Shown one piece after another: positions 51,172-59,809 of a stretch of 64,000 nucleotides of DNA; the first letter of the stretch is position 1, and the number at the start of each line of letters is the position of its first letter. The translations under genes were made by a program, and so were the position numbers. The notes beneath the pieces were generated by a model, which saw only the letters and a list, made by a program, of their open reading frames with translations, searched no databases and was not told where the DNA came from. The stretch comes from Yoonia sp034652275. Its GTDB lineage: Bacteria; Pseudomonadota; Alphaproteobacteria; Rhodobacterales; Rhodobacteraceae. The DNA lies in contig NZ_JAXIWG010000001.1 of the NCBI RefSeq assembly GCF_034652275.1, positions 558,001-622,000 of the forward strand. Reading direction: 5' to 3'.

Positions 51172-54036
51172 CTACTCCGCCGCGACCTTGCGCGGCACCA
51201 GCATCGGCTTGAGATACCGCCCCGTATGACTTTCCGCCACCTCGGCCACCTCTTCTGGCGTGCCGACAGCGACGATCCGGCCACCGCCATCGCCGCCCTC
51301 GGGGCCAATGTCGATGATATGATCGGCGGTTTTCACCACATCCAGGTTGTGTTCGATCACGATCACAGAATTGCCCTGATCGACCAGTTCATGCAGCACT
51401 TCCAAGAGCTTGCGCACATCCTCGAAATGCAGGCCCGTCGTCGGTTCATCCAGAATATAAAGCGTGCGCCCCGTCGACCGTTTGGCCAGCTCCTTGGACA
51501 GTTTCACGCGCTGCGCCTCGCCACCTGACAGCGTCGTCGCCTGCTGGCCGACCTTGATATAGCCCAGCCCCACGCGCATCAGCGCATCCATCTTTTCGCG
51601 GATGGATGGCACGGCGGTGAAAAACTCCTGCGCATCTTCCACAGTCATATCAAGCACATCGGCGATGCTCTTGCCCTTGAACTTCACCTCCAGCGTTTCG
51701 CGGTTATAGCGCGCGCCCTTACAGGTCTCGCAGGTCACATAGACATCGGGCAGGAAATGCATCTCGATCTTGATGACGCCGTCGCCCTGACAGGCCTCGC
51801 AACGGCCGCCCTTGACGTTGAACGAAAACCGCCCTGGCTTATAGCCGCGCGCCTTGGCCTCGGGCAGGCCCGCGAACCAGTCGCGGATCGGGGTGAAGGC
51901 ACCGGTATAGGTCGCAGGGTTCGACCGTGGCGTGCGCCCGATGGGGCGTTGGTCAATGTCGATCACCTTGTCCAGATGTTCGAACCCCTTGATCGTCTCG
52001 CAGGGTGCAGGCGTCTGGCGCGCGCCGTTGAGTTTCTGCGACGCGTTCTTGAACAGGGTTTCAATCGTCAGCGTGGATTTGCCACCGCCCGACACGCCCG
52101 TCACGCAGACGAACATGCCCAGAGGGAAATCCGCTGTCACGTCCTGCAGGTTGTTGCCCGTCGCCTTGACCACGGTCAGCTTCTTGCCTTTCCCCTTGCG
52201 GCGGGTCTTGGGCACGGCGATCTCGCGCTTGCCGGTCAGGTACATGCCGGTGATCGAGTTCTCATTGGCCATGATCTCGGCCGGTGTCCCTTTGGCAACC
52301 ACCTGCCCGCCATGCACACCCGCACCGGGGCCGATGTCAAAGACGTAATCCGCCTCGCGGATCGCTTCTTCGTCATGTTCGACGACGATCACGGTATTGC
52401 CCTGATCGCGCAGGTTTTTCAGCGTGGTCAGCAAGCGGTCATTGTCGCGCTGGTGCAACCCGATACTGGGCTCGTCCAGCACGTAAAGCACGCCTTGCAA
52501 CCCCGATCCGATCTGGCTGGCCAGCCGGATGCGCTGGCTTTCCCCACCCGACAGGGTGCCGGAATTGCGCGCAAGCGTCAGATATTCCAGCCCCACATTG
52601 TTCAGGAACCCCAGCCGTTCGCGGATTTCCTTGAGGATCGCGACGGCGATTTCATTCTTTTGCTTGCTCAGGCTGTCGGGGACGGTCAGGCACCAGTCAT
52701 AGGCTTCCTTGATCGACATCTGCACGACCTGCCCGACATGCTGGCCACCGATTTTCACGGCCAGCGCCTCTTGCCGCAAGCGATAGCCGCCGCAGGTGCC
52801 GCAGGGGCGGTTGTTCTGATAGGCCTCGAATTCCTCGCGGATCCAGTTGCTGTCAGTTTCGCGATAGCGGCGTTCCATATTGGGGATCACGCCTTCGAAG
52901 GGGCGTTCCACCTGATAGACCCGCCCGCCTTCGTCATAGCGGAACTTGATTTCGTCGCTGCCGGAGCCGCGCAGGAACACCTCTTGCACCTTCGGGTCGA
53001 GGTCTTTCCAGCGGGCGTTCTTGTTGAACCCGTAATGTTTGGCGATGGCTTCGATGGTTTGCAGGAAATAGGGCGACTTGCCCTTGCGCCACGGGGCCAA
53101 GGCACCGTCCGCGATTTTCAGTGTCACATCGGGGACAACCAGTTGTTCGTCAAAGAACAGCTCTACCCCCAGCCCGTCGCAATCGGGGCAAGCGCCAAAA
53201 GGCGCATTGAACGAAAACAGGCGCGGTTCGATTTCAGGGATCGTGAACCCAGACACCGGACAGGCGAATTTTTCCGAGAATGTGATGCGTTCGGGTTCAC
53301 CCTCCCCCTCGCCCGGCGCGGTTTCCAGCACGGTGATCCCGTCGGCAAGGTCGAGTGCCGTGCGGAAACTGTCGGCCAGCCGCGTTTCCAGCCCTGCACG
53401 CACGACAATCCGGTCGACGACCACGTCGATATCGTGGCGAAATTTCTTGTCGAGCGTGGGTGGCTCGTCCAACTCATAGAACTGCCCGTCCACCTTCACC
53501 CGCTGAAAGCCCTGCTTACGCAGGTCCAGAAATTCCTTGCGGTATTCGCCTTTGCGGTCGCGGATGATCGGGGCCAACAGATAGCCGCGCGTGCCTTCGG
53601 GCATCGCCATCACGCGGTCGACCATATCCTGCACCTGCTGCGCCTCGATCGGCAGGCCGGTGGCGGGGCTGTAGGGCGTGCCGGCGCGAGCAAACAGCAG
53701 GCGCAGGTAATCGTAAATCTCGGTGATCGTGCCGACGGTGGAGCGCGGGTTCTTGCTGGTGGTCTTCTGTTCGATGGAAATGGCAGGGCTCAACCCGCTG
53801 ATGTGATCGACATCGGGCTTTTCCATCATATCGAGGAACTGGCGGGCATAGGCCGACAGCGATTCCACATAGCGGCGCTGCCCTTCGGCATAGATCGTGT
53901 CAAAGGCGAGCGACGATTTCCCCGACCCCGACAGGCCGGTGATGACCACAAGCTGATCGCGCGGAATATCCACGTCGATGTTCTTGAGGTTATGTTCGCG
54001 CGCGCCGCGCACTTCGATATGTTTCAGCTCAGCCAT
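51172..54036 (-). CDS. uvrA: Excinuclease ABC subunit A
   Basis: This 954-residue ABC-type ATPase recognises damaged DNA in nucleotide excision repair. The first Walker A is GLSGSGKSSLAFDTIYAEGQ and the second is GVSGGGKSTLTIETL. Signature blocks are NSGTLSGGESQRIRLA and ATTLSGGEAQRVKL, and zinc-finger cysteines occur in CPVSGF, CPDC and CEACQGDG. The length is typical. An SOS box 64 bp upstream of the start shows LexA control. It is convergent with mmsB. Confidence 0.98.
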   Translation of the reverse strand: MAELKHIEVRGAREHNLKNIDVDIPRDQLVVITGLSGSGKSSLAFDTIYAEGQRRYVESLSAYARQFLDMMEKPDVDHISGLSPAISIEQKTTSKNPRSTVGTITEIYDYLRLLFARAGTPYSPATGLPIEAQQVQDMVDRVMAMPEGTRGYLLAPIIRDRKGEYRKEFLDLRKQGFQRVKVDGQFYELDEPPTLDKKFRHDIDVVVDRIVVRAGLETRLADSFRTALDLADGITVLETAPGEGEGEPERITFSEKFACPVSGFTIPEIEPRLFSFNAPFGACPDCDGLGVELFFDEQLVVPDVTLKIADGALAPWRKGKSPYFLQTIEAIAKHYGFNKNARWKDLDPKVQEVFLRGSGSDEIKFRYDEGGRVYQVERPFEGVIPNMERRYRETDSNWIREEFEAYQNNRPCGTCGGYRLRQEALAVKIGGQHVGQVVQMSIKEAYDWCLTVPDSLSKQKNEIAVAILKEIRERLGFLNNVGLEYLTLARNSGTLSGGESQRIRLASQIGSGLQGVLYVLDEPSIGLHQRDNDRLLTTLKNLRDQGNTVIVVEHDEEAIREADYVFDIGPGAGVHGGQVVAKGTPAEIMANENSITGMYLTGKREIAVPKTRRKGKGKKLTVVKATGNNLQDVTADFPLGMFVCVTGVSGGGKSTLTIETLFKNASQKLNGARQTPAPCETIKGFEHLDKVIDIDQRPIGRTPRSNPATYTGAFTPIRDWFAGLPEAKARGYKPGRFSFNVKGGRCEACQGDGVIKIEMHFLPDVYVTCETCKGARYNRETLEVKFKGKSIADVLDMTVEDAQEFFTAVPSIREKMDALMRVGLGYIKVGQQATTLSGGEAQRVKLSKELAKRSTGRTLYILDEPTTGLHFEDVRKLLEVLHELVDQGNSVIVIEHNLDVVKTADHIIDIGPEGGDGGGRIVAVGTPEEVAEVAESHTGRYLKPMLVPRKVAAE

Positions 54037-54099
54037 ACGGACCCCCAGGGCAACGGTCTTTACATAGCGACGGTTACCGACACTGCCAGTGCGTATCTA

Positions 54100-54114
54100 G
54101 AACATTAACAGAAC
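54100..54114 (-). promoter_or_regulatory. SOS box (LexA operator) upstream of uvrA
   Basis: GAACATTAACAGAAC fits the direct repeat GAAC-N7-GAAC (GTTC-N7-GTTC toward uvrA). It lies 64 bp upstream of the uvrA start, matching the site at lexA in this window. Confidence 0.88.
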
Positions 54115-54308
54115 ATTGGCAAAATAAATGCGCAGCCGCAGCGCGCCGGTTTGCGGCGCACGCAGAAGGATCATCGCTATACACGGATGTAGGCAGGTAA
54201 TAGTTTCGCTATCACATTAAGTTTTAAACCGTTTACAAACAATAACTTAAGTCACACTTGTAAGAGCATCAAAGGCACATTGCCACACTCTTGAACAAGG
54301 ACGCGACG

Positions 54309-55160
54309 ATGAAAACCACCCTGATTTCCGCCACCGCCATTGCCCTGCTGGGCGCCCCCGTTTTTGCCGACGGCCACGGCCAGCCTGTGACCGGCTACGC
54401 GCTTGGCGCGGACGGTACCAGCCTTGTCACGCTGCCCGGCCTGATGGAAACCGGCGAAACCGTTACCTTGTCGGGCATTCTGGCCGCCATCGCCTATCGC
54501 CCTGTGACGGGTGAACTGATCGGGATCGCGCCGAATGCCGCTGTCTACACGATCGACACCGAAACAGGTGAACTGACGGCAACCGACAACCTGATCGGTG
54601 AAAACGTCGGGATTTCCGAAGGTGCGATGGTCGGTTTCGACTTCAACAACAATATCGACGCGATCCGCATCGTGGCGACAGACGGGTCCAACCACGTCTA
54701 TTTCCCCGCAGGTTTCGGTGACAATGACGAGCGAGCCAATTCCGTGCGCCGCTTTACCGACCTGTTCTATGCCGATGGTGATGCCAACGCCGGTGCAACG
54801 CCTGCTGTCTTTGCCAGCGCCTATACCAACGCCATCAACGGCGCGACAGCGTCCGAGACCCTGCAATATGTGCTGGATGCCGAGACCGATTCCCTGCTGA
54901 CCCTTGCCAATAACGAAGGCACGCTGACCACCGTCGCAGCCCTGACACTGGACGGCGCACCTGTGGACATCAGCGCAATGGGCGATCTCGAAATCGTATC
55001 CCCTGCCGAGGGCGAGAACATGGCCTATGCCGTGCTTATGATGGAAGGCGCCGATACTTCGGGCCTTTACGCCGTCGATCTGGAAACCGGCGCGCTGACC
55101 ATGCAGGCCGATCTGGGAGCGATGGGCTTCAACGGCTTTGCCGCAATGCTGGCAGACTAA
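54309..55160 (+). CDS. DUF4394 domain-containing exported protein
   Basis: The 283-residue protein starts with a signal peptide (MKTTLISATAIALLGAPVFA then Asp-Gly). The mature protein is made of repeated beta-strand units of the DUF4394 type (GYALGADGTSLVTLPGL, GIAPNAAVYTIDTETGELTA, VGFDFNNNIDAIRIV). These resemble the propeller-like repeats of that family. Function is unknown. A short frame from 54291 is rejected in favour of the ATG at 54309. The upstream 270 bp contain the uvrA SOS box and an AT-rich segment near 54115-54250. Confidence 0.85.
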   Translation: MKTTLISATAIALLGAPVFADGHGQPVTGYALGADGTSLVTLPGLMETGETVTLSGILAAIAYRPVTGELIGIAPNAAVYTIDTETGELTATDNLIGENVGISEGAMVGFDFNNNIDAIRIVATDGSNHVYFPAGFGDNDERANSVRRFTDLFYADGDANAGATPAVFASAYTNAINGATASETLQYVLDAETDSLLTLANNEGTLTTVAALTLDGAPVDISAMGDLEIVSPAEGENMAYAVLMMEGADTSGLYAVDLETGALTMQADLGAMGFNGFAAMLAD

Positions 55161-55198
55161 GTCCCCCCACCCGGTCTGTCTGTCCCCAGAACCGGGGG

Positions 55199-55231
55199 AA
55201 AATGGCCGCGCCGAGGCGCGGCCATTTTTTT
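55199..55231. terminator. Bidirectional rho-independent terminator
   Basis: AAAATGGCCGCG pairs with CGCGGCCATTTT around a CCGAGG loop, flanked by T on the plus strand and, in reverse, by T toward the DUF4394 side. It separates DUF4394 from convergent lpdA. Confidence 0.93.
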
Positions 55232-56625
55232 CACATGTGGATCACACGGTCGTAGGCGTCCAGCACGCTTTCATGCATCATTTCCGACAGGGTCGGATGC
55301 GGGAAAACGGTGTTCATCAGGTCTTCTTCGGTGGTCTCCAACTGCCGCCCGATCACATAGCCCTGGATCAGCTCGGTCACTTCCGCGCCGACCATATGTG
55401 CGCCCAGCAGTTCGCCTGTCTTGGCGTCGAATACGGTCTTGATCAGCCCTTCGGGTTCGCCCAAGGCCACGGCCTTGCCGTTGCCGATGAACGGAAACTT
55501 GCCGACCTTGACGGTATAGCCGAGTTCCTTGGCCTTCGCTTCGGTATAACCAACCGATGCGACCTGCGGGTGGCAATAGGTGCAGCCTGCGATGCTTTCG
55601 GGTTTGACGGGATGGGCGTGCTTGCCTGCGATCAGTTCAGCGACCATGACACCTTCGTGGCTGGCCTTATGCGCCAGCCATGGCGCGCCCGCGATATCGC
55701 CGATGGCGTAAAGCCCTTCGACCCCGGTGCGGCAATATTCGTCTGTCACCACATGGGTGCGGTCGATCTTGACGCCCAAGGCTTCCAGCCCCAGCCCTTC
55801 GACATTGCCGACGATGCCGACGGCGCTGATGACGGTGTCAAAGTCACGCTTCTCGACTTTGCCGCCGCTTTCGATATGGGCGGTGACCTTGTCCTTGGCG
55901 CGGTCGAGCTGCTTGACCGTGGCCTTTTCCATGATCGTCATGCCCTGCTTGACGAACTGCTTTTTCGCAAATGCGCTGATTTCGGCATCCTCGACAGGCA
56001 GCACGCGGTCCATCACCTCCACCACGGTCGTCTCGGCACCCAGCGTGTTATAGAAGCTTGCAAACTCGATCCCGATGGCACCCGAACCGATCACCAGCAA
56101 TTTCTTTGGCATATGTGGCGGGACCAGCGCGTGACGGTAGGACCAGACCCGTTCGCCATCCGCCTCGAGCCCGGGCAGGTTGCGGGCGCGCGCGCCTGTG
56201 GCCAGCACGATATTCTTGGCGGTTAATTCCTCGGTGCCGGCATCGGTCTTGACAGTGACCTTGCCCTTGGCGGGAATCGTCGCCTCGCCCATGATGACGG
56301 TGACCTTGTTTTTCTTCAGCAGATGCTTGACGCCGCCTTCCATCTGCTTGGCCACCCCGCGCGAGCGCTTGACCACAGCGTCCAGATCATAGCTGACCTT
56401 GTCCACGCTCAGGCCGAATTCCTTGGCGCGGTGCATCAGGTGGAACACTTCCGAGGACCGCAGCATCGCCTTGGTCGGGATGCAGCCCCAGTTCAGACAG
56501 ATGCCGCCCAGATTTTCGCGTTCGATCACAACGACATTCATTCCCAGCTGTGACGCACGGATCGCAGCCACATAACCGCCGGGGCCTGCCCCGATGACGA
56601 TCAGATCAAAGTTTTTCGCAGCCAT
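55231..56625 (-). CDS. lpdA: Dihydrolipoyl dehydrogenase
   Basis: This 464-residue flavoprotein is the E3 component of 2-oxoacid dehydrogenase complexes. It has the N-terminal FAD fold GAGPGGYVAAIRA, the redox pair CLNWGC in GGICLNWGCIPTKAML, the NAD fold GSGAIGIEFASF, and the catalytic His-Glu in FPHPTLSEMMHE. The other complex subunits are not in this window. A DUF924 gene lies about 100 bp upstream on the same strand. Confidence 0.97.
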   Translation of the reverse strand: MAAKNFDLIVIGAGPGGYVAAIRASQLGMNVVVIERENLGGICLNWGCIPTKAMLRSSEVFHLMHRAKEFGLSVDKVSYDLDAVVKRSRGVAKQMEGGVKHLLKKNKVTVIMGEATIPAKGKVTVKTDAGTEELTAKNIVLATGARARNLPGLEADGERVWSYRHALVPPHMPKKLLVIGSGAIGIEFASFYNTLGAETTVVEVMDRVLPVEDAEISAFAKKQFVKQGMTIMEKATVKQLDRAKDKVTAHIESGGKVEKRDFDTVISAVGIVGNVEGLGLEALGVKIDRTHVVTDEYCRTGVEGLYAIGDIAGAPWLAHKASHEGVMVAELIAGKHAHPVKPESIAGCTYCHPQVASVGYTEAKAKELGYTVKVGKFPFIGNGKAVALGEPEGLIKTVFDAKTGELLGAHMVGAEVTELIQGYVIGRQLETTEEDLMNTVFPHPTLSEMMHESVLDAYDRVIHM

Positions 56626-56725
56626 CTGGCCCTCCCTGTTCAGAATTAGTTGAACGTTAAACTAATTTGACGGCGATCTCCAGTGACCTTGGGTCATATC
56701 AGCTATCGCGCGTATGCAAGGCAGG

Positions 56726-57307
56726 TCAGGCGGGCTTGTCCTGAAGGGATTTCAACGCGAAGCCATACCCGCCCGCGTCAAGAAACGCCTGTTCGGCAGG
56801 GCTGGTGCGCCGTCCGAGTGCATCGTTGCGGTAGGGAAAGCGCCCGAAATCGCGGATGATCCGGCGGTGCGCGCGGGCGTGGTCGCGGTTGTTATGGCCG
56901 GTATCGGGCATCCGCGCGTGGATCAGCCGCACGGCACGGTCCTGATCGGACAGCGTTTCGGAATGCATCAGCGGCAGATAGAAGAACTGCCGCGCGGGTT
57001 CGGCGATCTTCATGTCCCAGTTGCGGTCAATCGCCATCTTGGCGGCCGCAAGCCCCAGAAGGTCCGTCGAAAACGCCTTGGCAGAGCCGCGGAACATGTT
57101 GCGCGGGAACTGGTCCGTCAGGATGATATAGGCCAACGTGCCGGAGGCATGTGTCAGCCACAGCCCCAGCGACCCTTCGGTCGCGGCGACCCATGTATCC
57201 TCGAAACGGTCACGGATCAGGGCGTCGAACTCCGGTTCGGATTTGTACCAATCCGCCGGGGAACATTCATCCAGCCAAAAGGCCAGCACATCGTCTGCAC
57301 GCACCAC
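56726..57307 (-). CDS. DUF924 family protein
   Basis: This 193-residue helical protein matches DUF924: DDVLAFWLDECSPADWY at the N terminus, TDQFPRNMFRGSAKAFSTD, and FFYLPLMHSE. Relatives have a TPR-like fold; function is unknown. I chose the GTG at 57307 (MVRADDVLAFW), with GGGGAGG about 9 bp upstream and the family-typical N terminus. An ATG at 57379 adds 24 residues without similarity or a ribosome binding site. Confidence 0.85.
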   Translation of the reverse strand: MVRADDVLAFWLDECSPADWYKSEPEFDALIRDRFEDTWVAATEGSLGLWLTHASGTLAYIILTDQFPRNMFRGSAKAFSTDLLGLAAAKMAIDRNWDMKIAEPARQFFYLPLMHSETLSDQDRAVRLIHARMPDTGHNNRDHARAHRRIIRDFGRFPYRNDALGRRTSPAEQAFLDAGGYGFALKSLQDKPA

Positions 57308-57407
57308 TGCCCCGATCCTCCCCGTGGGTTGTCCTTGGGTCAAAGGAACAGACAAAGCCTGACGTGACAAGAGCTTCATGTCAGCTTTGGCCGGATTTCG
57401 CACGGGT

Positions 57408-58673
57408 CTAATCGACGCGGGGCGCCGCTTCATCGGTGACGGCGTCCAGATAAACCTCTTGCGCGACGCCAACCGCGATCGCAGAGGACCCTGCCGAAAC
57501 AGGCGCATAAGGCACCTGATCCAGATCCATCGCGCCGCGGTCGCGCTGCGTGGCGCGGACGATCCCGAAAACACCGACCCCCAGCATCAGAACAGCCGTG
57601 AACAGCCAGAACCCGTTGTCTCCGATCAGGTCCATCATCAGACCCACGATCAGCGGCCCCATGATCGCGCCCAGCCCGTTGATGAACAACAGCCCGCCAG
57701 AGGCGGCGGCCATATCCTCTTTTTCGAGATAGTCGTTGGTATAGGCGATCAACAGCGCATAAAGCGGGTTCGATGTGCCGCCGACGATGGCCCCGCTGAG
57801 AATGATCAACACAAAATAACCAGGGATCAGAAAGGCGATCAGCGACCCGATGCCGCCCAGCATGGCGATCCAGATGATCAGCACACGGCGGTCCATCCGG
57901 TCGGACAGCCAGCCGATGGGATATTGCAGCACCAACGCGGACACATAGATCGCCGAGATGAAGAAAGAGATTTCGCCCACGCTCAGCCCCACGCGGCTGC
58001 CGTAAACCGCCGACATGCCGAATTGCGCGGCAAAGACGCCCCCCAGCAGAAACATGCCCGCGCAGCCCAAAGGCGAAGTCTTGATCAGCGCGCGGATCTT
58101 CATCGGCTTGGTGGCCGAAAAGGCAGGCATCGGGCGCGCCGACAGCAAGACGGGTGCAAAGGCGAGCGAGACCAGCACCGAAGGGATGATGAAGATCACA
58201 TAGCCCGACACATCCCCGATGCTGACGATATACTGCGCAAACACGATCCCCGCCATTTGCACGATCATGTAAAGCGACAGGGCCTTGCCACGGTTGGCAT
58301 TGCTCGACGCATCGTTCAGCCAGCTTTCGGCCGTGATATAAACGCCGCAGAAACAGAACCCGATCACGATCCGTCCGATGGTCCATGCGATCGGATCCAC
58401 CAAGGTAGGGTACAGGATCAGCACCGCCGAAATCATCGACCCCATCGCGGCAAAGACCCGCACATGCCCGACGCGCCGGATCAGTTCAGGGGTGAATCGC
58501 GACGAAAACAGGAAACCAAGGAAATAGGCCGACATCACGACCGACAAAGCCAGCGTGCTGAAGCCTTCCAGTTCGCCGCGCAGGCCAAGCAGCGTGCCTT
58601 GCAGCCCGTTGCCCACCATCAACAGGAACATCCCCAGAAAGAGAGCCCATGATCCTGTCAGTACCTGAAACAT
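57408..58673 (-). CDS. MFS transporter
   Basis: This 421-residue protein has about 12 membrane segments. The N-terminal half includes LFLGMFLLMVGNGLQGTLLG and the cytoplasmic-loop region RFTPELIRRVGHVRVFAAMG; a second related loop, WLSDRMDRRVLIIWIAMLGG, marks the second half. The acidic/aromatic ITAESWLNDAS segment is typical of the YcaD-like subgroup. Substrate is unknown. The DUF924 gene follows after about 100 bp. Confidence 0.92.
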   Translation of the reverse strand: MFQVLTGSWALFLGMFLLMVGNGLQGTLLGLRGELEGFSTLALSVVMSAYFLGFLFSSRFTPELIRRVGHVRVFAAMGSMISAVLILYPTLVDPIAWTIGRIVIGFCFCGVYITAESWLNDASSNANRGKALSLYMIVQMAGIVFAQYIVSIGDVSGYVIFIIPSVLVSLAFAPVLLSARPMPAFSATKPMKIRALIKTSPLGCAGMFLLGGVFAAQFGMSAVYGSRVGLSVGEISFFISAIYVSALVLQYPIGWLSDRMDRRVLIIWIAMLGGIGSLIAFLIPGYFVLIILSGAIVGGTSNPLYALLIAYTNDYLEKEDMAAASGGLLFINGLGAIMGPLIVGLMMDLIGDNGFWLFTAVLMLGVGVFGIVRATQRDRGAMDLDQVPYAPVSAGSSAIAVGVAQEVYLDAVTDEAAPRVD

Positions 58674-58753
58674 CCTGTCCCCCTTTCAGGGTTTGGTCCA
58701 AGCCCGTCGTCTGACCTGTTCATAACCGGATTGCAATGCAACCGGCCCGACAA

Positions 58754-59809
58754 TCACGCGCGGTCAGGGATCAAAAGCGACGCATCACCGTATGAAAAGA
58801 ACCTGTAGCGTTCCGCGATAGCATGGGCATAGATCGCCTTGACCCTGTCCATGCCCATCAGGGCCGATACCAGCATCATCAGCGTCGATTTTGGCAGGTG
58901 GAAATTGGTCATCAGCCCGTCCGCGATCTGGAACGCAAACCCCGGCGTGATGAAGATATCCGTGGGTCCGGTCCAAGGCTGCATCTGCCCGCCCGATGCG
59001 GCACTTTCGATCAGCCGCAGCGCGGTGGTGCCCACGGGGATCACGCGTTTGCCTGCGGCCTTGGTCGCGTTGATCTCGGCCGCGGCTTTCGCTGTCACCT
59101 CGCCCCATTCGGCATGCATCTTGTGGTCGCGCACATCGTCGACCTTGACCGGCAGAAAGGTGCCCGCGCCCACATGCAGCGTGACATAGGACATGGTCAC
59201 ACCGCGCGCGGCCAGCGCCTGCAAGAGCGGGCCGTCGAAATGCAGCGATGCGGTGGGCGCGGCCACAGCGCCTGCGTGCTTGGCCCAATAGGTCTGGTAA
59301 TCATCCTTGTCGGCGGCATCCGCCGCGCGTTTGGCCTCGATATAAGGCGGCAGCGGCATGGCCCCCACGGCATTCAGCGCAGCATCGAAATCATCGCCCG
59401 CCAGATTGAACGCAAGCCGCGCCTGCCCGTCCGCGCGGCTGACCACGGTCGCAGACAGATCGGGGGAAAACACGATAACCTCGCCGTCGCGCACCTTTTT
59501 CAGCGGCTTGACCAATGCGGTCCAGTCGCCACCTGCCTGCGGTTCGAGCAAGGTCACCTCGACCTTCGCAGTCGTATCGCCTGCTTCGCCCGACCGCGCG
59601 CGGGTGCCGGTCAGGCGCGCGGGAATGACCTTGGTGTCGTTCAGCACCAGCCGGTCGCCCGGTTGCAATATCTCCACCAGATCGGTGACGATCCGGTCCG
59701 CAATATGATCGCCCTGCGCCAGCAACAGCCGCGCCGAGGATCGCGGACGCGCGGGGCGCGTGGCGATCAGGGCGTCGGGCAGGTCAAAATCGAAATCGCT
59801 CAGCTTCAT
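58754..59809 (-). CDS. queA: S-adenosylmethionine:tRNA ribosyltransferase-isomerase
   Basis: This 351-residue enzyme forms epoxyqueuosine in tRNA by transferring ribose from SAM. It shows DFDFDLPDALIATRPARPR, LVLNDTKVIPARL, TASLHFDGPLLQALA, TLHVGAGTFLPVK and NFHLPKSTLMMLVSA, the usual QueA order. It overlaps the upstream AsmA-like gene by 4 bp on the same strand. Confidence 0.97.
   Translation of the reverse strand: MKLSDFDFDLPDALIATRPARPRSSARLLLAQGDHIADRIVTDLVEILQPGDRLVLNDTKVIPARLTGTRARSGEAGDTTAKVEVTLLEPQAGGDWTALVKPLKKVRDGEVIVFSPDLSATVVSRADGQARLAFNLAGDDFDAALNAVGAMPLPPYIEAKRAADAADKDDYQTYWAKHAGAVAAPTASLHFDGPLLQALAARGVTMSYVTLHVGAGTFLPVKVDDVRDHKMHAEWGEVTAKAAAEINATKAAGKRVIPVGTTALRLIESAASGGQMQPWTGPTDIFITPGFAFQIADGLMTNFHLPKSTLMMLVSALMGMDRVKAIYAHAIAERYRFFSYGDASLLIPDRA

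Noticed and set aside
51757..54108. Long plus-strand open frame (783 codons) opposite uvrA
   Set aside because: It mirrors uvrA codons and shows no domain or ribosome binding site.
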